From Kribbella kalugense (GTDB taxonomy: Bacteria > Actinomycetota > Actinomycetes > Propionibacteriales > Kribbellaceae), in NCBI RefSeq assembly GCF_004365875.1, contig NZ_SODF01000002.1:2544971-2608970 (forward strand): a stretch of DNA of 64,000 nucleotides, in the 5' to 3' direction. Positions within the stretch are counted from its first letter, which is position 1. Every line of letters starts with the position of its first letter. The translations under genes were made by a program, and so were the position numbers. Under the pieces are notes generated by a model. The model saw only the letters and a program-made list of their open reading frames with translations, was not told the origin of the DNA and did no database searches. Shown here piece by piece: positions 1 through 7,219 of the stretch.

Positions 1-555
1 GCCTGTGCGGGTGCGGAGATCTACATCATCGGCGGGGCGAACTCCGCGGGTCAGGCGGCGGTCTATTTCTCCAGGCATGCAAAACGCGTGCATATGCTGG
101 TAAGAGGACCATCGCTCACCGCGACGATGTCGTCGTACCTGATCGACCAGATCGACGGGATCGACAACATCGAGGTGCATACCTGCACGCAGGTCGTTTC
201 CTGCAAGGGCTCGGAGCACCTGGAGTGTCTCACCCTGCTGAACAGCGAGACCGGGGAGAGCCGCGACGTGGACACGGAATGGATGTTCGTGTTCATCGGA
301 GCGGCGCCGCGGACGGACTGGCTGCCCGGTGATCTGCTCCGCGACGACCGGGGCTTCGTGCTCACCGGTCCGGACCTGCCCGGCAAACCGCCGGGCTGGG
401 TGCTGGAGCGGGAGCCGTACCACCTGGAGACGAGCATGCCGGGCGTGTTCGCGGCCGGCGACGTACGAGCCGAGTCGGTGAAGCGAGTTGCCTCAGCGGT
501 CGGCGACGGAGCGATGGCCGTGACACTGGTGCACCGATACCTGGAGATGCTCTGA
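1..555 (+). CDS. Thioredoxin-reductase-like FAD/NAD(P)H oxidoreductase, 3' part (5' end outside window)
   Basis: The window opens inside this gene; the last 184 codons are visible, read in frame from base 1. It is the C-terminal part of a flavin-dependent pyridine-nucleotide disulfide oxidoreductase. Visible residues 9-20 (IIGGANSAGQAA) form the NADPH-binding loop, and residues 147-156 (PGVFAAGDVR) are the conserved FAD-contacting segment of the thioredoxin reductase family. No CxxC pair is present in the visible part; in true thioredoxin reductases it sits just before the NADPH loop, so it could be outside the window or absent. The TGA overlaps the ATG of the kinase that follows (ATGA), which implies translational coupling. 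A joint redox-signalling role with that kinase is inference. Confidence 0.85.
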   Translation, partial: ACAGAEIYIIGGANSAGQAAVYFSRHAKRVHMLVRGPSLTATMSSYLIDQIDGIDNIEVHTCTQVVSCKGSEHLECLTLLNSETGESRDVDTEWMFVFIGAAPRTDWLPGDLLRDDRGFVLTGPDLPGKPPGWVLEREPYHLETSMPGVFAAGDVRAESVKRVASAVGDGAMAVTLVHRYLEML

Positions 556-2021
556 TGACTGACCAAGCTGTGGAGCCGCGGCGGCTGACTCCCGACGAGC
601 TACGCACGCTTTTCCTCTTCGAGAGCCTCACTGACGAGCAGCTGCAGTGGCTGTGCGAGGCGGGGTACGTCGAGTCCGTGCACGACGGGATCGTGTTCAA
701 CGAGGGCGACGAGGCGACGTGCTGCTACGTCCTGCTCACCGGTGAGATCCGGCTCTGCAAGCTGTCGCACGGCGAGCTCGTGGAGATCAACCGGACCGCT
801 CAGCGCGGGGTCTACTCCGGTGCGTTCAACGCGTTCTTCGGTGCCAACGACCACAAGTCGTACACCGCGACGATGCAGGTGACCCAGCCGTCGGAGTTCT
901 TCGTCATCAGCGCCGAGACGATGGCGACGATGATGAACACCTGGTTCCCGATGGCGGTGCACCTGATCGAGGGCTTCGTGATGGGGATGCGCCGGACCAA
1001 CGAGACGCTCGGTGAGCGGGAGCGACTGCTTGCTCTCGGCTCCTTGTCCGCGGGTCTGACCCACGAGCTGAACAACCCGGCCGCCGCGGCGGTTCGGGCT
1101 GCGGCGACGCTGCGGCAGCGGGTGTCCGGGATGCGGTCGAAGCTGGCGATGCTGGCCGACGGCACCTTGGATGCGACCAAGCTGCACCAGATCGTCGCGC
1201 TGCAGGACGACGCGGTCGAGCGGCTGGACAAGAACAAGGACAAGGACATTCCGCCGATGGAATTGTCCGACCGCGAGGACACGATCACCGACTGGCTCGA
1301 CGACCACGACGTCCAAGCGAGCTGGGACGTCGCGCCGGTGCTCGCGCAGGCCGGCCTCGACGTGCCGTGGATGGAAGAGGTGCTGACGGCGGTCGGGCCG
1401 AAGTACCTCGAGGGTGCGGTCCGGTGGCTGATGTACACGATCGACACCGAGTCGCTGATGAACGAGATCGACGACTCCGTCACCCGGATCTCGACGTTGG
1501 TTGGCGCGGCCAAGCAGTACTCGCAGATCGACAGGGCGCCGTACCAGACCGTTGACCTGCGGGAGCTGCTCAAGTCGACGCTGGTGATGATGTCGGGGAA
1601 GTTGCAGGGGTATCAGGTCGTAAAGGACTTCGATCCGGAGCTGCCGCCGATCCCGGCGTACGCCGCCGAGCTCAACCAGGTGTGGACGAACATCATCGAC
1701 AACGCAGTGAGCGCGATGGGCGGATCCGGGACACTGACGATCCGGACCCGCAAGGACGGCGCCTACGCGGTCGTCGAGATCGGCGACACCGGTCCGGGGA
1801 TCCCGGAGGAGATTCGGCGGCGGATCTTCGAGCCGTTCTTCACCACCAAGCCGATCGGCGAAGGCACCGGCCTCGGTCTCGACATCTCCTGGCGGATCGT
1901 GGTCAAGAAGCACCACGGCGACCTCCGCGTCGAATCCGAGCCCGGCAGCACTGTCTTCAAGATCGTCCTCCCGCTCGACCCCGAGAAAGAACTGGAGTCC
2001 GACCCCGCCCTGCTTGCTTAG
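555..2021 (+). CDS. Soluble sensor histidine kinase with cyclic-nucleotide-binding-type domain
   Basis: 488 residues with no membrane segment. Residues about 15-140 look like a cNMP/Crp-type beta-barrel sensor domain (NEGDEATCCYVLLTGEIRL). A dimerisation and phosphoacceptor helix follows with the H-box LTHELNNPAAAA, acceptor His170. A HATPase domain carries the N-box (QVWTNIIDNAVSAM, about 375-388), G1 (GDTGPGIP, about 410) and G2 (GTGLGLDIS, about 437). It should autophosphorylate in the cytosol in response to a ligand or redox cue bound by the N-terminal domain; the ligand cannot be told from sequence. The start overlaps the stop of the reductase gene. No response regulator is encoded nearby. 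The stop overlaps the convergent hydrolase stop in the four bases TTAG. Confidence 0.9.
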   Translation: MTDQAVEPRRLTPDELRTLFLFESLTDEQLQWLCEAGYVESVHDGIVFNEGDEATCCYVLLTGEIRLCKLSHGELVEINRTAQRGVYSGAFNAFFGANDHKSYTATMQVTQPSEFFVISAETMATMMNTWFPMAVHLIEGFVMGMRRTNETLGERERLLALGSLSAGLTHELNNPAAAAVRAAATLRQRVSGMRSKLAMLADGTLDATKLHQIVALQDDAVERLDKNKDKDIPPMELSDREDTITDWLDDHDVQASWDVAPVLAQAGLDVPWMEEVLTAVGPKYLEGAVRWLMYTIDTESLMNEIDDSVTRISTLVGAAKQYSQIDRAPYQTVDLRELLKSTLVMMSGKLQGYQVVKDFDPELPPIPAYAAELNQVWTNIIDNAVSAMGGSGTLTIRTRKDGAYAVVEIGDTGPGIPEEIRRRIFEPFFTTKPIGEGTGLGLDISWRIVVKKHHGDLRVESEPGSTVFKIVLPLDPEKELESDPALLA

Positions 2022-2923
2022 GGCAACCAGTTGACGATGGCGGTGACGGCCGCCGGGTCCACGTGTCCGGGGACCTGGTAGTCGGCCATCGTGGATGGGC
2101 CGGTGCCGGGAAAGAACACGTGGTTGTCGGCGTCCAGGACCTCGATGGTCGCGCTAGGGACGCCGTCGCGCCAGGCCGGCAGGTCGTCGGCGACGGTGAT
2201 CTGGTAGTCGCGGCCGCCTTGCAGGACGAGGATCGGCACGTCGAGCTTGGCCGCGGTGGCGACGGCGTCGTACTCGCGAAGGTCCAGCCAGAACGATGCT
2301 GGCATACCGAACGGGAGATCTGTCGGCAGGGTGTCAGCCGAGAGTTCGGGGCTGTCGACGACGGCCGCCTGTCGCTCGAAGACGGCGACAGTTTCGGGTG
2401 TGACGACCTCGGGGCTGGTTGCCGCGAGGTACTTCATCACCCGGACGGCGGCGTGGTGCATGGGCTGGGTGTCGCCGGCCATGATCACCAACCCGGCGAC
2501 CAGCGGCTCTTCCGCGGCGATCTTGGAGGCGACCTTGCCACCCATGCTGTGACCGACGAGGAAGACTTGGTCGACGTGCTCGGCAAGCGCGCGTACGGCG
2601 GCGATGCCGTGCGGGACGTACTCCGAGGTCATCGTGTATCCGGGTTCCGCCATCGCCTCCGGACGATTCGCGGTCAGCTTGTCGAAGCGCAGTACCGCGA
2701 TGCCCTGGCTGGCGAGGCCCCAGGCGAGATCCTTCAACGGCTTGTTCGGGCCGCTGGTCTCGTCGCGGTCGAAGGGACCGCCACCGGCCAGCAGTACGAC
2801 GCCGACGGATGGCTGGCTCGGCAGTGTGAGGGTTCCTGGGACCGTTCGATCGGCCGCGTCGAGGACGATGTCCTGTTCGGTGAAGGCGGTCGGGTCGGCG
2901 TACGGCGGGGGAGTCCACGTCAT
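2018..2923 (-). CDS. Alpha/beta hydrolase
   Basis: 301 residues with an alpha/beta-hydrolase fold and no signal peptide. The nucleophile elbow is LVGHSMGGKV. The acid is probably the Asp in LQGGRDYQI and the base the His in DADNHVFFPG, in the usual Ser-Asp-His order. GGGPFDRDETSG near residue 55 fits the oxyanion-hole region of small peptidase/esterase-like hydrolases. The ATG at 2923 is preceded by AAAGG; a longer reading to 3058 would run through the operator and has no better start. It is divergent from an HTH regulator, with a perfect inverted repeat between them that overlaps this gene's leader, so repression by that regulator is likely. The substrate is unknown. Confidence 0.85.
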   Translation of the reverse strand: MTWTPPPYADPTAFTEQDIVLDAADRTVPGTLTLPSQPSVGVVLLAGGGPFDRDETSGPNKPLKDLAWGLASQGIAVLRFDKLTANRPEAMAEPGYTMTSEYVPHGIAAVRALAEHVDQVFLVGHSMGGKVASKIAAEEPLVAGLVIMAGDTQPMHHAAVRVMKYLAATSPEVVTPETVAVFERQAAVVDSPELSADTLPTDLPFGMPASFWLDLREYDAVATAAKLDVPILVLQGGRDYQITVADDLPAWRDGVPSATIEVLDADNHVFFPGTGPSTMADYQVPGHVDPAAVTAIVNWLP

Positions 2924-2928
2924 CGGCG

Positions 2929-2955
2929 TACCTTTCTCAGTGTTTGAGAAAGGTA
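2929..2955. promoter_or_regulatory. Perfect inverted repeat, probable operator of the divergent HTH regulator
   Basis: Arms TACCTTTCTCA (2929-2939) and TGAGAAAGGTA (2945-2955) are exact reverse complements around the 5-base spacer GTGTT. The repeat fills the 55-base gap between the divergent hydrolase and HTH-regulator genes and includes the hydrolase Shine-Dalgarno bases. A dimeric winged-helix repressor would bind such a site; that the neighbour at 2979 is the binder is inference. Confidence 0.75.
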
Positions 2956-2978
2956 TCACGACATGAGATCGTTCCACC

Positions 2979-3512
2979 ATGGACGCTTTGGAACTGCTGG
3001 GACATCCGGTGCGGCTGCGGATCGTCCATGCGCTGCGGGGCGGGCGCGAGCTGACCACCGGCGAGCTGGGGCAGCGGGTCGCGGACGTCTCGAAGGCGAC
3101 GCTGTACCGGCACGTCGAGCTGCTCGCCGAGGGCGGGATCCTCGAGGTCGCGGAGGAACGCCGGGTCCGCGGCGCTGTCGAACGCCGCTTCCGCCTCCGT
3201 CAGGAGCGCGCCTCGATCAGTGCGGAGCAACTGCAGCAGTTGACTGCTGAGGACCATCGACGCGGATTCGCCGCGGCGATGGCTGCGCTGCTCGCCGAGT
3301 TCAATGCGTACGTCGAACACGAGGGCGCGGACCCGATCAACGATCTCGTCGGCTATCGGCAGCACGGGATCTGGTTGAGCGAGGACGAACTGACGCAGCT
3401 GATCGAAGGGATGCGCGCGGCCATCCTCCCCGTGCTGCCCAACGAGGCAACACCGGACCGGAAGCGCTATCTCCTCAGCCCGATCCTCTTCCCGGTCGAG
3501 GATCCCGACTAG
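2979..3512 (+). CDS. ArsR-like winged-helix transcriptional regulator
   Basis: 177 residues. Residues 1-80 form a winged helix: the opening LLGHPVRLRIVHAL is the ArsR-type first helix, and SKATLYRHVELLAEGGILEV covers the recognition helix and wing entry. The remaining ~95 residues are a helical C-terminal domain, probably for effector binding or dimerisation, as in the larger HTH_20-type regulators. There are no clustered metal-binding cysteines, so metal sensing is unlikely. The gene is divergent from the hydrolase over a perfect 11-5-11 inverted repeat, the usual layout of a local autorepressor. The signal is unknown. Confidence 0.85.
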   Translation: MDALELLGHPVRLRIVHALRGGRELTTGELGQRVADVSKATLYRHVELLAEGGILEVAEERRVRGAVERRFRLRQERASISAEQLQQLTAEDHRRGFAAAMAALLAEFNAYVEHEGADPINDLVGYRQHGIWLSEDELTQLIEGMRAAILPVLPNEATPDRKRYLLSPILFPVEDPD

Positions 3513-3522
3513 GACGAGCGGG

Positions 3523-4452
3523 TCAGCGGAGGGCGGTGCCTTGGGTGTGGGTCAGGAGGGTTAGGTCTTCGCGGGTGGGGAGGGATTCCCAGTCGCCGTA
3601 CGCCGTGACGCAGAAGGCGCCGGTGGTGGTGGCTCGGTCGAGGCGGGACTCGGGGGAGAGGTTGTCGAGGGTGGCGGAGAGGTAGCCGGAGACGAAGGCG
3701 TCGCCGGCGCCGATGCTGTCGACGACGGTGACGGGGAGGGCCGGGCGGTGGATGGTGCCCTCGGTCGAGTGCGCCCAGGCGCCTTTGCCGCCGGCGGTGA
3801 CGATGACGTGGTCGACCTTGGTGAGCAGGTCGGCGATCGGGTCGGCGGCGTCGGTGAGGAGATCGAGTTCGTCGTCGGAGGCGAAGACGGTGTGGACGTG
3901 GGGGAGGAGTTCGCGGACGGCGGCTGCGGCTTCGGGGCGGGACCAGAGGCGGGCTCGGTAGTTCACGTCCAGCGAGACCTGGGTCCCTGCTGCGGAGGCC
4001 ATGCGTACGGCGGCCAGTGTCGAGGCGCGGGCGGTGTCGGAGAGGGCGGGGGTGATGCCGGTGACGTGGAGCAGGTTTGGTTTCGTGGCGTTGATCGCGG
4101 CCGTGGTCTCGTCGGGGGTGAGGGTGGAGGCGGCCGAGCCGCGGCGGTGATAGCTGACCCGGGTGATGTCGTGCGTCGGCTGGTCGAACGCGATGAACCC
4201 GGTGAACGAGTCGTCGGAGAACCGGACGTACGTGGTGTCGACGTTCTCGGCGCGCAGCGTTCGCTGGATCAGCCGGCCCGGCTCATCGTTGCCTACGGCA
4301 CTCAACCAGGTGACGTCGTGACCGAGCCGGGCGACGCCGATCGCCACGTTGCTCTCGGAGCCGGCGATCGACAGGTGCGCGTCGCCGCCGAGCCGCATCG
4401 GCCGGGCGGTCCGCACGGAGACCATCGTCTCGCCGAGGGTCAGCAAATCCAT
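3523..4452 (-). CDS. PfkB-family sugar kinase, probable 2-keto-3-deoxy-sugar-acid kinase
   Basis: 309 residues, cytosolic. The N-terminus DLLTLGETMVS and GGDAHLSIAGSESNVA (about 22-37) are the substrate side of the ribokinase fold. DSIGAGDAFVSGY near residue 250 is PfkB signature 2 with the catalytic Asp. Overall it matches KDG-kinase-type members. With the KDPG-type aldolase upstream on the same strand and galactonate dehydratase nearby, the likely reaction is ATP-dependent 6-phosphorylation of 2-keto-3-deoxy-galactonate or -gluconate; which epimer is open. The start at 4452 has GGAG seven bases upstream. That Shine-Dalgarno/start unit is duplicated in tandem (see 4451-4476). Longer in-frame readings to 4749 cross a palindromic spacer and were rejected. 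Confidence 0.85.
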   Translation of the reverse strand: MDLLTLGETMVSVRTARPMRLGGDAHLSIAGSESNVAIGVARLGHDVTWLSAVGNDEPGRLIQRTLRAENVDTTYVRFSDDSFTGFIAFDQPTHDITRVSYHRRGSAASTLTPDETTAAINATKPNLLHVTGITPALSDTARASTLAAVRMASAAGTQVSLDVNYRARLWSRPEAAAAVRELLPHVHTVFASDDELDLLTDAADPIADLLTKVDHVIVTAGGKGAWAHSTEGTIHRPALPVTVVDSIGAGDAFVSGYLSATLDNLSPESRLDRATTTGAFCVTAYGDWESLPTREDLTLLTHTQGTALR

Positions 4453-4476
4453 TTCAGTACTCCATTTCAGTACTCC
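4451..4476 (-). repeat. Tandem 13-bp duplication of Shine-Dalgarno plus start; creates a 3-codon minigene
   Basis: The 13-mer ATTTCAGTACTCC (+ strand) occurs twice head to tail. On the minus strand each copy carries GGAG, seven bases, then ATG. The upstream ATG (4465) reads Met-Glu-Tyr-stop, and its TGA (4456-4454) lies one base before the kinase ATG at 4452. This gives a minimal upstream open reading frame directly coupled to the kinase start. Confidence 0.8.
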
Positions 4477-4536
4477 GGCAACAAGGGCGACCCATCGATC
4501 CCCCCGCTGGCTATGCCGGCCCTCCCGGCCAGTCGC

Positions 4537-4645
4537 ATTTGCCTGGTTGACCCACCAAGTGCGGGGTTCTGGACCGTTATGGAGGGTCCAGAACCCCGCA
4601 TCTCGTGGGTGGACCAGGCAAATTGGCTGGTGGGCCAGCCAAATT
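4537..4645. repeat. Large imperfect palindrome followed by a second short hairpin
   Basis: Outer arms ATTTGCCTGGT (4537-4547) and ACCAGGCAAAT (4613-4623) match exactly. The inner arms TGCGGGGTTCTGGACC (4560-4575) and GGTCCAGAACCCCGCA (4585-4600) form a perfect 16-bp stem with a 9-base loop. A second hairpin follows, TTGGCTGG/CCAGCCAA at 4623-4642 with loop TGGG. It lies in the 220-base gap between the aldolase and kinase genes. It could be an intra-operon terminator, an mRNA-processing structure or a palindromic mobile repeat; the sequence alone does not decide. Confidence 0.75.
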
Positions 4646-4672
4646 GAGCGAGGTGTGGGGGACCATGAGGGG

Positions 4673-5302
4673 TCAGATGTCGAGGGTTGTGCGGAAGGTG
4701 GCCGCGCGGATCGCGAGTTCGGCGAGGGAGCCTCCGGTGCCGGCGTCACCCAGCAGCGGGGAACCTACGCCGACGGCGAGCGCTCCGGCGGCGAGGTACT
4801 GCGGCGCGGACTGGGCGTCGACGCCGCCGACCGCGATGAGCGGTGCGTCCGGGAGTGGGGCGCGGAGTTCGCGGAAATACCCGGGGCCGTGGAGCTTGGC
4901 CGGGAAGATCTTGACCGCAGTGGCGCCCAGGTCGAGGGCGGCGACGACCTCGGTCGGGGTGAGGGCGCCGCAGAGGAGCGGCAGGCCGAGCTGGACCGAG
5001 CGGTGCGCGCCGCGGGTGATGGCCGGCGTGACGACGAAGCCGGCGCGGGCGGCGGCGACCTCGTCGGCCTGGGCGGCGGTGACGACGGTGCCGGCGCCGA
5101 TCAGGATGTGCGGGTCGTACTGCGAACGCGCCTTGGCGATCGCCTCGACCCCGCCGGGCGTGGTGAGCGAGATCTCCAGCGCGGTGACGCCGGCCTCGAC
5201 CAGCGCCTCCACGCACGCGAGTGCGGTGTTCGCCCCGTCGGCGCGAATGATCGCGAGCAGCTTCCGGCTCCGGAGTTCGGCAAGCAGGTCCATGGTCTCC
5301 AA
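4673..5302 (-). CDS. KDPG/KDPGal-type aldolase (2-dehydro-3-deoxy-6-phospho-sugar-acid aldolase)
   Basis: 209 residues, the usual length for class I KDPG aldolases. LLAIIRADG near the N-terminus, the Glu in ALEISLTTPG (about 45) and the Schiff-base Lys in ATAVKIFPAK (about 133) are the family's catalytic elements; GAGTV and VTPAITRG are also conserved. It splits a 2-keto-3-deoxy-6-phospho sugar acid to pyruvate and glyceraldehyde 3-phosphate. Because galactonate dehydratase is encoded nearby, the galactonate-derived substrate is likely. The start is probably the TTG at 5302, with GAGGAG ten bases upstream; the ATG at 5293 has GGAG only three bases away. A 16-bp palindrome sits just upstream. 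The kinase follows on the same strand. Confidence 0.88.
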   Translation of the reverse strand: METMDLLAELRSRKLLAIIRADGANTALACVEALVEAGVTALEISLTTPGGVEAIAKARSQYDPHILIGAGTVVTAAQADEVAAARAGFVVTPAITRGAHRSVQLGLPLLCGALTPTEVVAALDLGATAVKIFPAKLHGPGYFRELRAPLPDAPLIAVGGVDAQSAPQYLAAGALAVGVGSPLLGDAGTGGSLAELAIRAATFRTTLDI

Positions 5303-5321
5303 CCTATTCGATCTCCTCAGG

Positions 5322-5337
5322 CATAGGACGTCCTATG
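5322..5337. promoter_or_regulatory. Perfect 16-bp palindrome upstream of the aldolase, probable operator
   Basis: CATAGGACGTCCTATG is its own reverse complement. It lies 20 bases upstream of the aldolase TTG and immediately before its Shine-Dalgarno, on the shared upstream region of the divergent sialidase gene. Short AGGAC/GTCCT-type palindromes are typical of dimeric GntR-family sites; the nearby GntR regulator (9201-9926) is a candidate binder, which is inference. Confidence 0.6.
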
Positions 5338-5420
5338 AGCTCTGGCTCGGACGCCGGATCTGTGGCTAAATAACGAAGTAGACAACCGCCCCGTTGTTTA
5401 CTTTCAGGAGGCATCCGCCC

Positions 5421-7217
5421 ATGCCCAAGCTCAAACTCCTGCTGACGGCGCTCGCTCTGACCGCCGCCACTCTCACCATCCCGACGACTCAAGCCCAGGC
5501 CGCCATCACTCAAACAGTGCTGTTCAACAAGGGGGACGCCGGCTACGGCTGCTACCGCATCCCCGCGATCGTGAAGACCAAGGCGGGCACGCTGCTCGCG
5601 TTCGCCGAGGCCCGCCGCGCCTGGTGCGCGGACTCCCAGGAGATCGATCTGGTACTGCGTCGCTCCGAGGACGACGGCCGGACCTGGTCGGCGACGCAGA
5701 CGGTCCTCTCCGGCACCGACGACGACCCGAACGCAGTCGCCACTCGCGGCAATCCGGCTCCGATCGTCGACTACGAGACCGGCCGGATCGTTCTGCTGAC
5801 CACGATGGATCCCGGTACGACGAGCCGCCCGAGGACGCCGTACTCGCAGTTCAGTGACGACGACGGGAAGACGTGGAGCAAGGCCAAGAACATCGGCAGC
5901 ATGATCGACGACCCGGCCTGGGGCTGGTATGCGACTGGTCCTGTCCACGGCATCCAACTCACCCGGGGCGCCCACGCCGGCCGACTGGTCGCCGGCACCA
6001 ACTACGACAACGGTGCCGGTAAGAATGCCGGCCAACTCGTCTACAGCGACGACCGCGGTGAGACCTGGCACAAGGGCGCGACGGATCTCCGGTCGGACGC
6101 CACGCCTCAGGAGATCAGCGTCGTAGAGAAGGTCGACGGCGGTGTGTACGCCGGTGCTCGGAACAACGCCGGTACGTCGGGAGCGAGCCGGATGGCTGCG
6201 GTCAGCAACGACGGCGGTCAGACGTTCGCCGCGCCGTTCGCCACGATCACTGGTCTGACCACGCCCGTGGTGCAAGGCTCGCTGCAACGGCTCCGCGCCG
6301 TCGATCAGGGTGACAAGTACAACCGCATCCTGTTCGCGTCGCCCGCGGATCCCGATCGTCGTCGCTACCTGACGATCCGGTCGAGTTTCGACGAGGGCAA
6401 GACCTGGCAGACCGTTGCTGAGGGCACCCGAATCACCAGCGACTGGTCCGGGTACTCCGACATGACGATCCTCGACACCGGCGAGATCGGCCTGCTCTAC
6501 GAAGGCGGCACGGTCGACGCGCGCGATCAGATCCGGTTCGCCCGCTTCACCGAGAACGACATCGGTCACCCGGATGCACCGCTCGGCGCGACGACGCCGG
6601 ATCTGTCGGGGCTGCACAACGACAGCTACTTGCGGGGCGGACCAATAGTTGCGGCCGGCAAATTCGGTCAAGCAAGGGACTTCGACGGCGTGGATGACGC
6701 GCTGCAGCTTCCATACGCCGAGTCGCTCGCGGTCGGCGCAGGTGACTTCACCGCGATGGCCTGGATCAAGTACGGCGCCAGTACTGCGCCCCAGGCGATC
6801 TTCTGGGGCTACAACATCAACGAGTTCTCCCAATTCTGGCTCCGCGCCGAACCGGCGGACGGCCGGATCCGCGGCCTGATCACCACCGGCGGCAACACCG
6901 CTGCCGTCCAGACGACGACGGCGTACAACGACAACGCCTGGCATCACGTCGCCCTGCAACGGAAGGCCGGAACGCTCTCGATCTGGGTCGACGGCACCCA
7001 GGCCGCGAGCGTCGCTGCGCCGACCGGATCGGTCAGCCCGGGTCGCCCGTTCAAGATGTACGTAGGTCAGCGGCTCGACGGCGCGCATCATTTCGACGGG
7101 TCGATGGACGAGGTCCGTCTCTACAAGCGAGCGTTGACCGCGACCGAGCTCAACAGCATCCGCACGACCAACAGCACGACGGTGCCGAACGTCGTACTCG
7201 ACCTGCCGCTCGGGTGA
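5421..7217 (+). CDS. Secreted exo-alpha-sialidase (GH33 type) with C-terminal LamG-like domain
   Basis: 598 residues. A signal peptide (KLKLLLTALALTAATLTI, cleavage near AQA-A about residue 31) exports it. The catalytic six-bladed propeller starts at CYRIPAIV, the YRIP arginine motif, and shows repeated Asp-boxes: SEDDGRTW, SDDDGKTW, SDDRGETW, SNDGGQTF and FDEGKTW. Residues about 420-598 (FDGVDDALQLPY ... GSMDEVRLYKRALT) are a concanavalin/LamG-type carbohydrate-binding domain. It should release terminal sialic or related acids outside the cell. The ATG at 5421 has AGGAGG eight bases upstream; an in-frame TTG at 5394 is less likely. No sialic-acid catabolic genes are seen in the window, so the released sugar may be used elsewhere. 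Confidence 0.88.
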   Translation: MPKLKLLLTALALTAATLTIPTTQAQAAITQTVLFNKGDAGYGCYRIPAIVKTKAGTLLAFAEARRAWCADSQEIDLVLRRSEDDGRTWSATQTVLSGTDDDPNAVATRGNPAPIVDYETGRIVLLTTMDPGTTSRPRTPYSQFSDDDGKTWSKAKNIGSMIDDPAWGWYATGPVHGIQLTRGAHAGRLVAGTNYDNGAGKNAGQLVYSDDRGETWHKGATDLRSDATPQEISVVEKVDGGVYAGARNNAGTSGASRMAAVSNDGGQTFAAPFATITGLTTPVVQGSLQRLRAVDQGDKYNRILFASPADPDRRRYLTIRSSFDEGKTWQTVAEGTRITSDWSGYSDMTILDTGEIGLLYEGGTVDARDQIRFARFTENDIGHPDAPLGATTPDLSGLHNDSYLRGGPIVAAGKFGQARDFDGVDDALQLPYAESLAVGAGDFTAMAWIKYGASTAPQAIFWGYNINEFSQFWLRAEPADGRIRGLITTGGNTAAVQTTTAYNDNAWHHVALQRKAGTLSIWVDGTQAASVAAPTGSVSPGRPFKMYVGQRLDGAHHFDGSMDEVRLYKRALTATELNSIRTTNSTTVPNVVLDLPLG

Positions 7218-7219
7218 CA

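Noticed and set aside
600..1916. 438-codon minus-strand frame opposite the histidine kinase
   Set aside because: Low-complexity Arg/Val/Asp composition and no start signal; antisense shadow of a well-supported gene.
3523..7217. Sialic-acid catabolic cluster (sialidase with aldolase and kinase)
   Set aside because: The aldolase has KDPG-aldolase motifs, not those of N-acetylneuraminate lyase, and the kinase is PfkB type; the linked galactonate dehydratase fits a sugar-acid route better.
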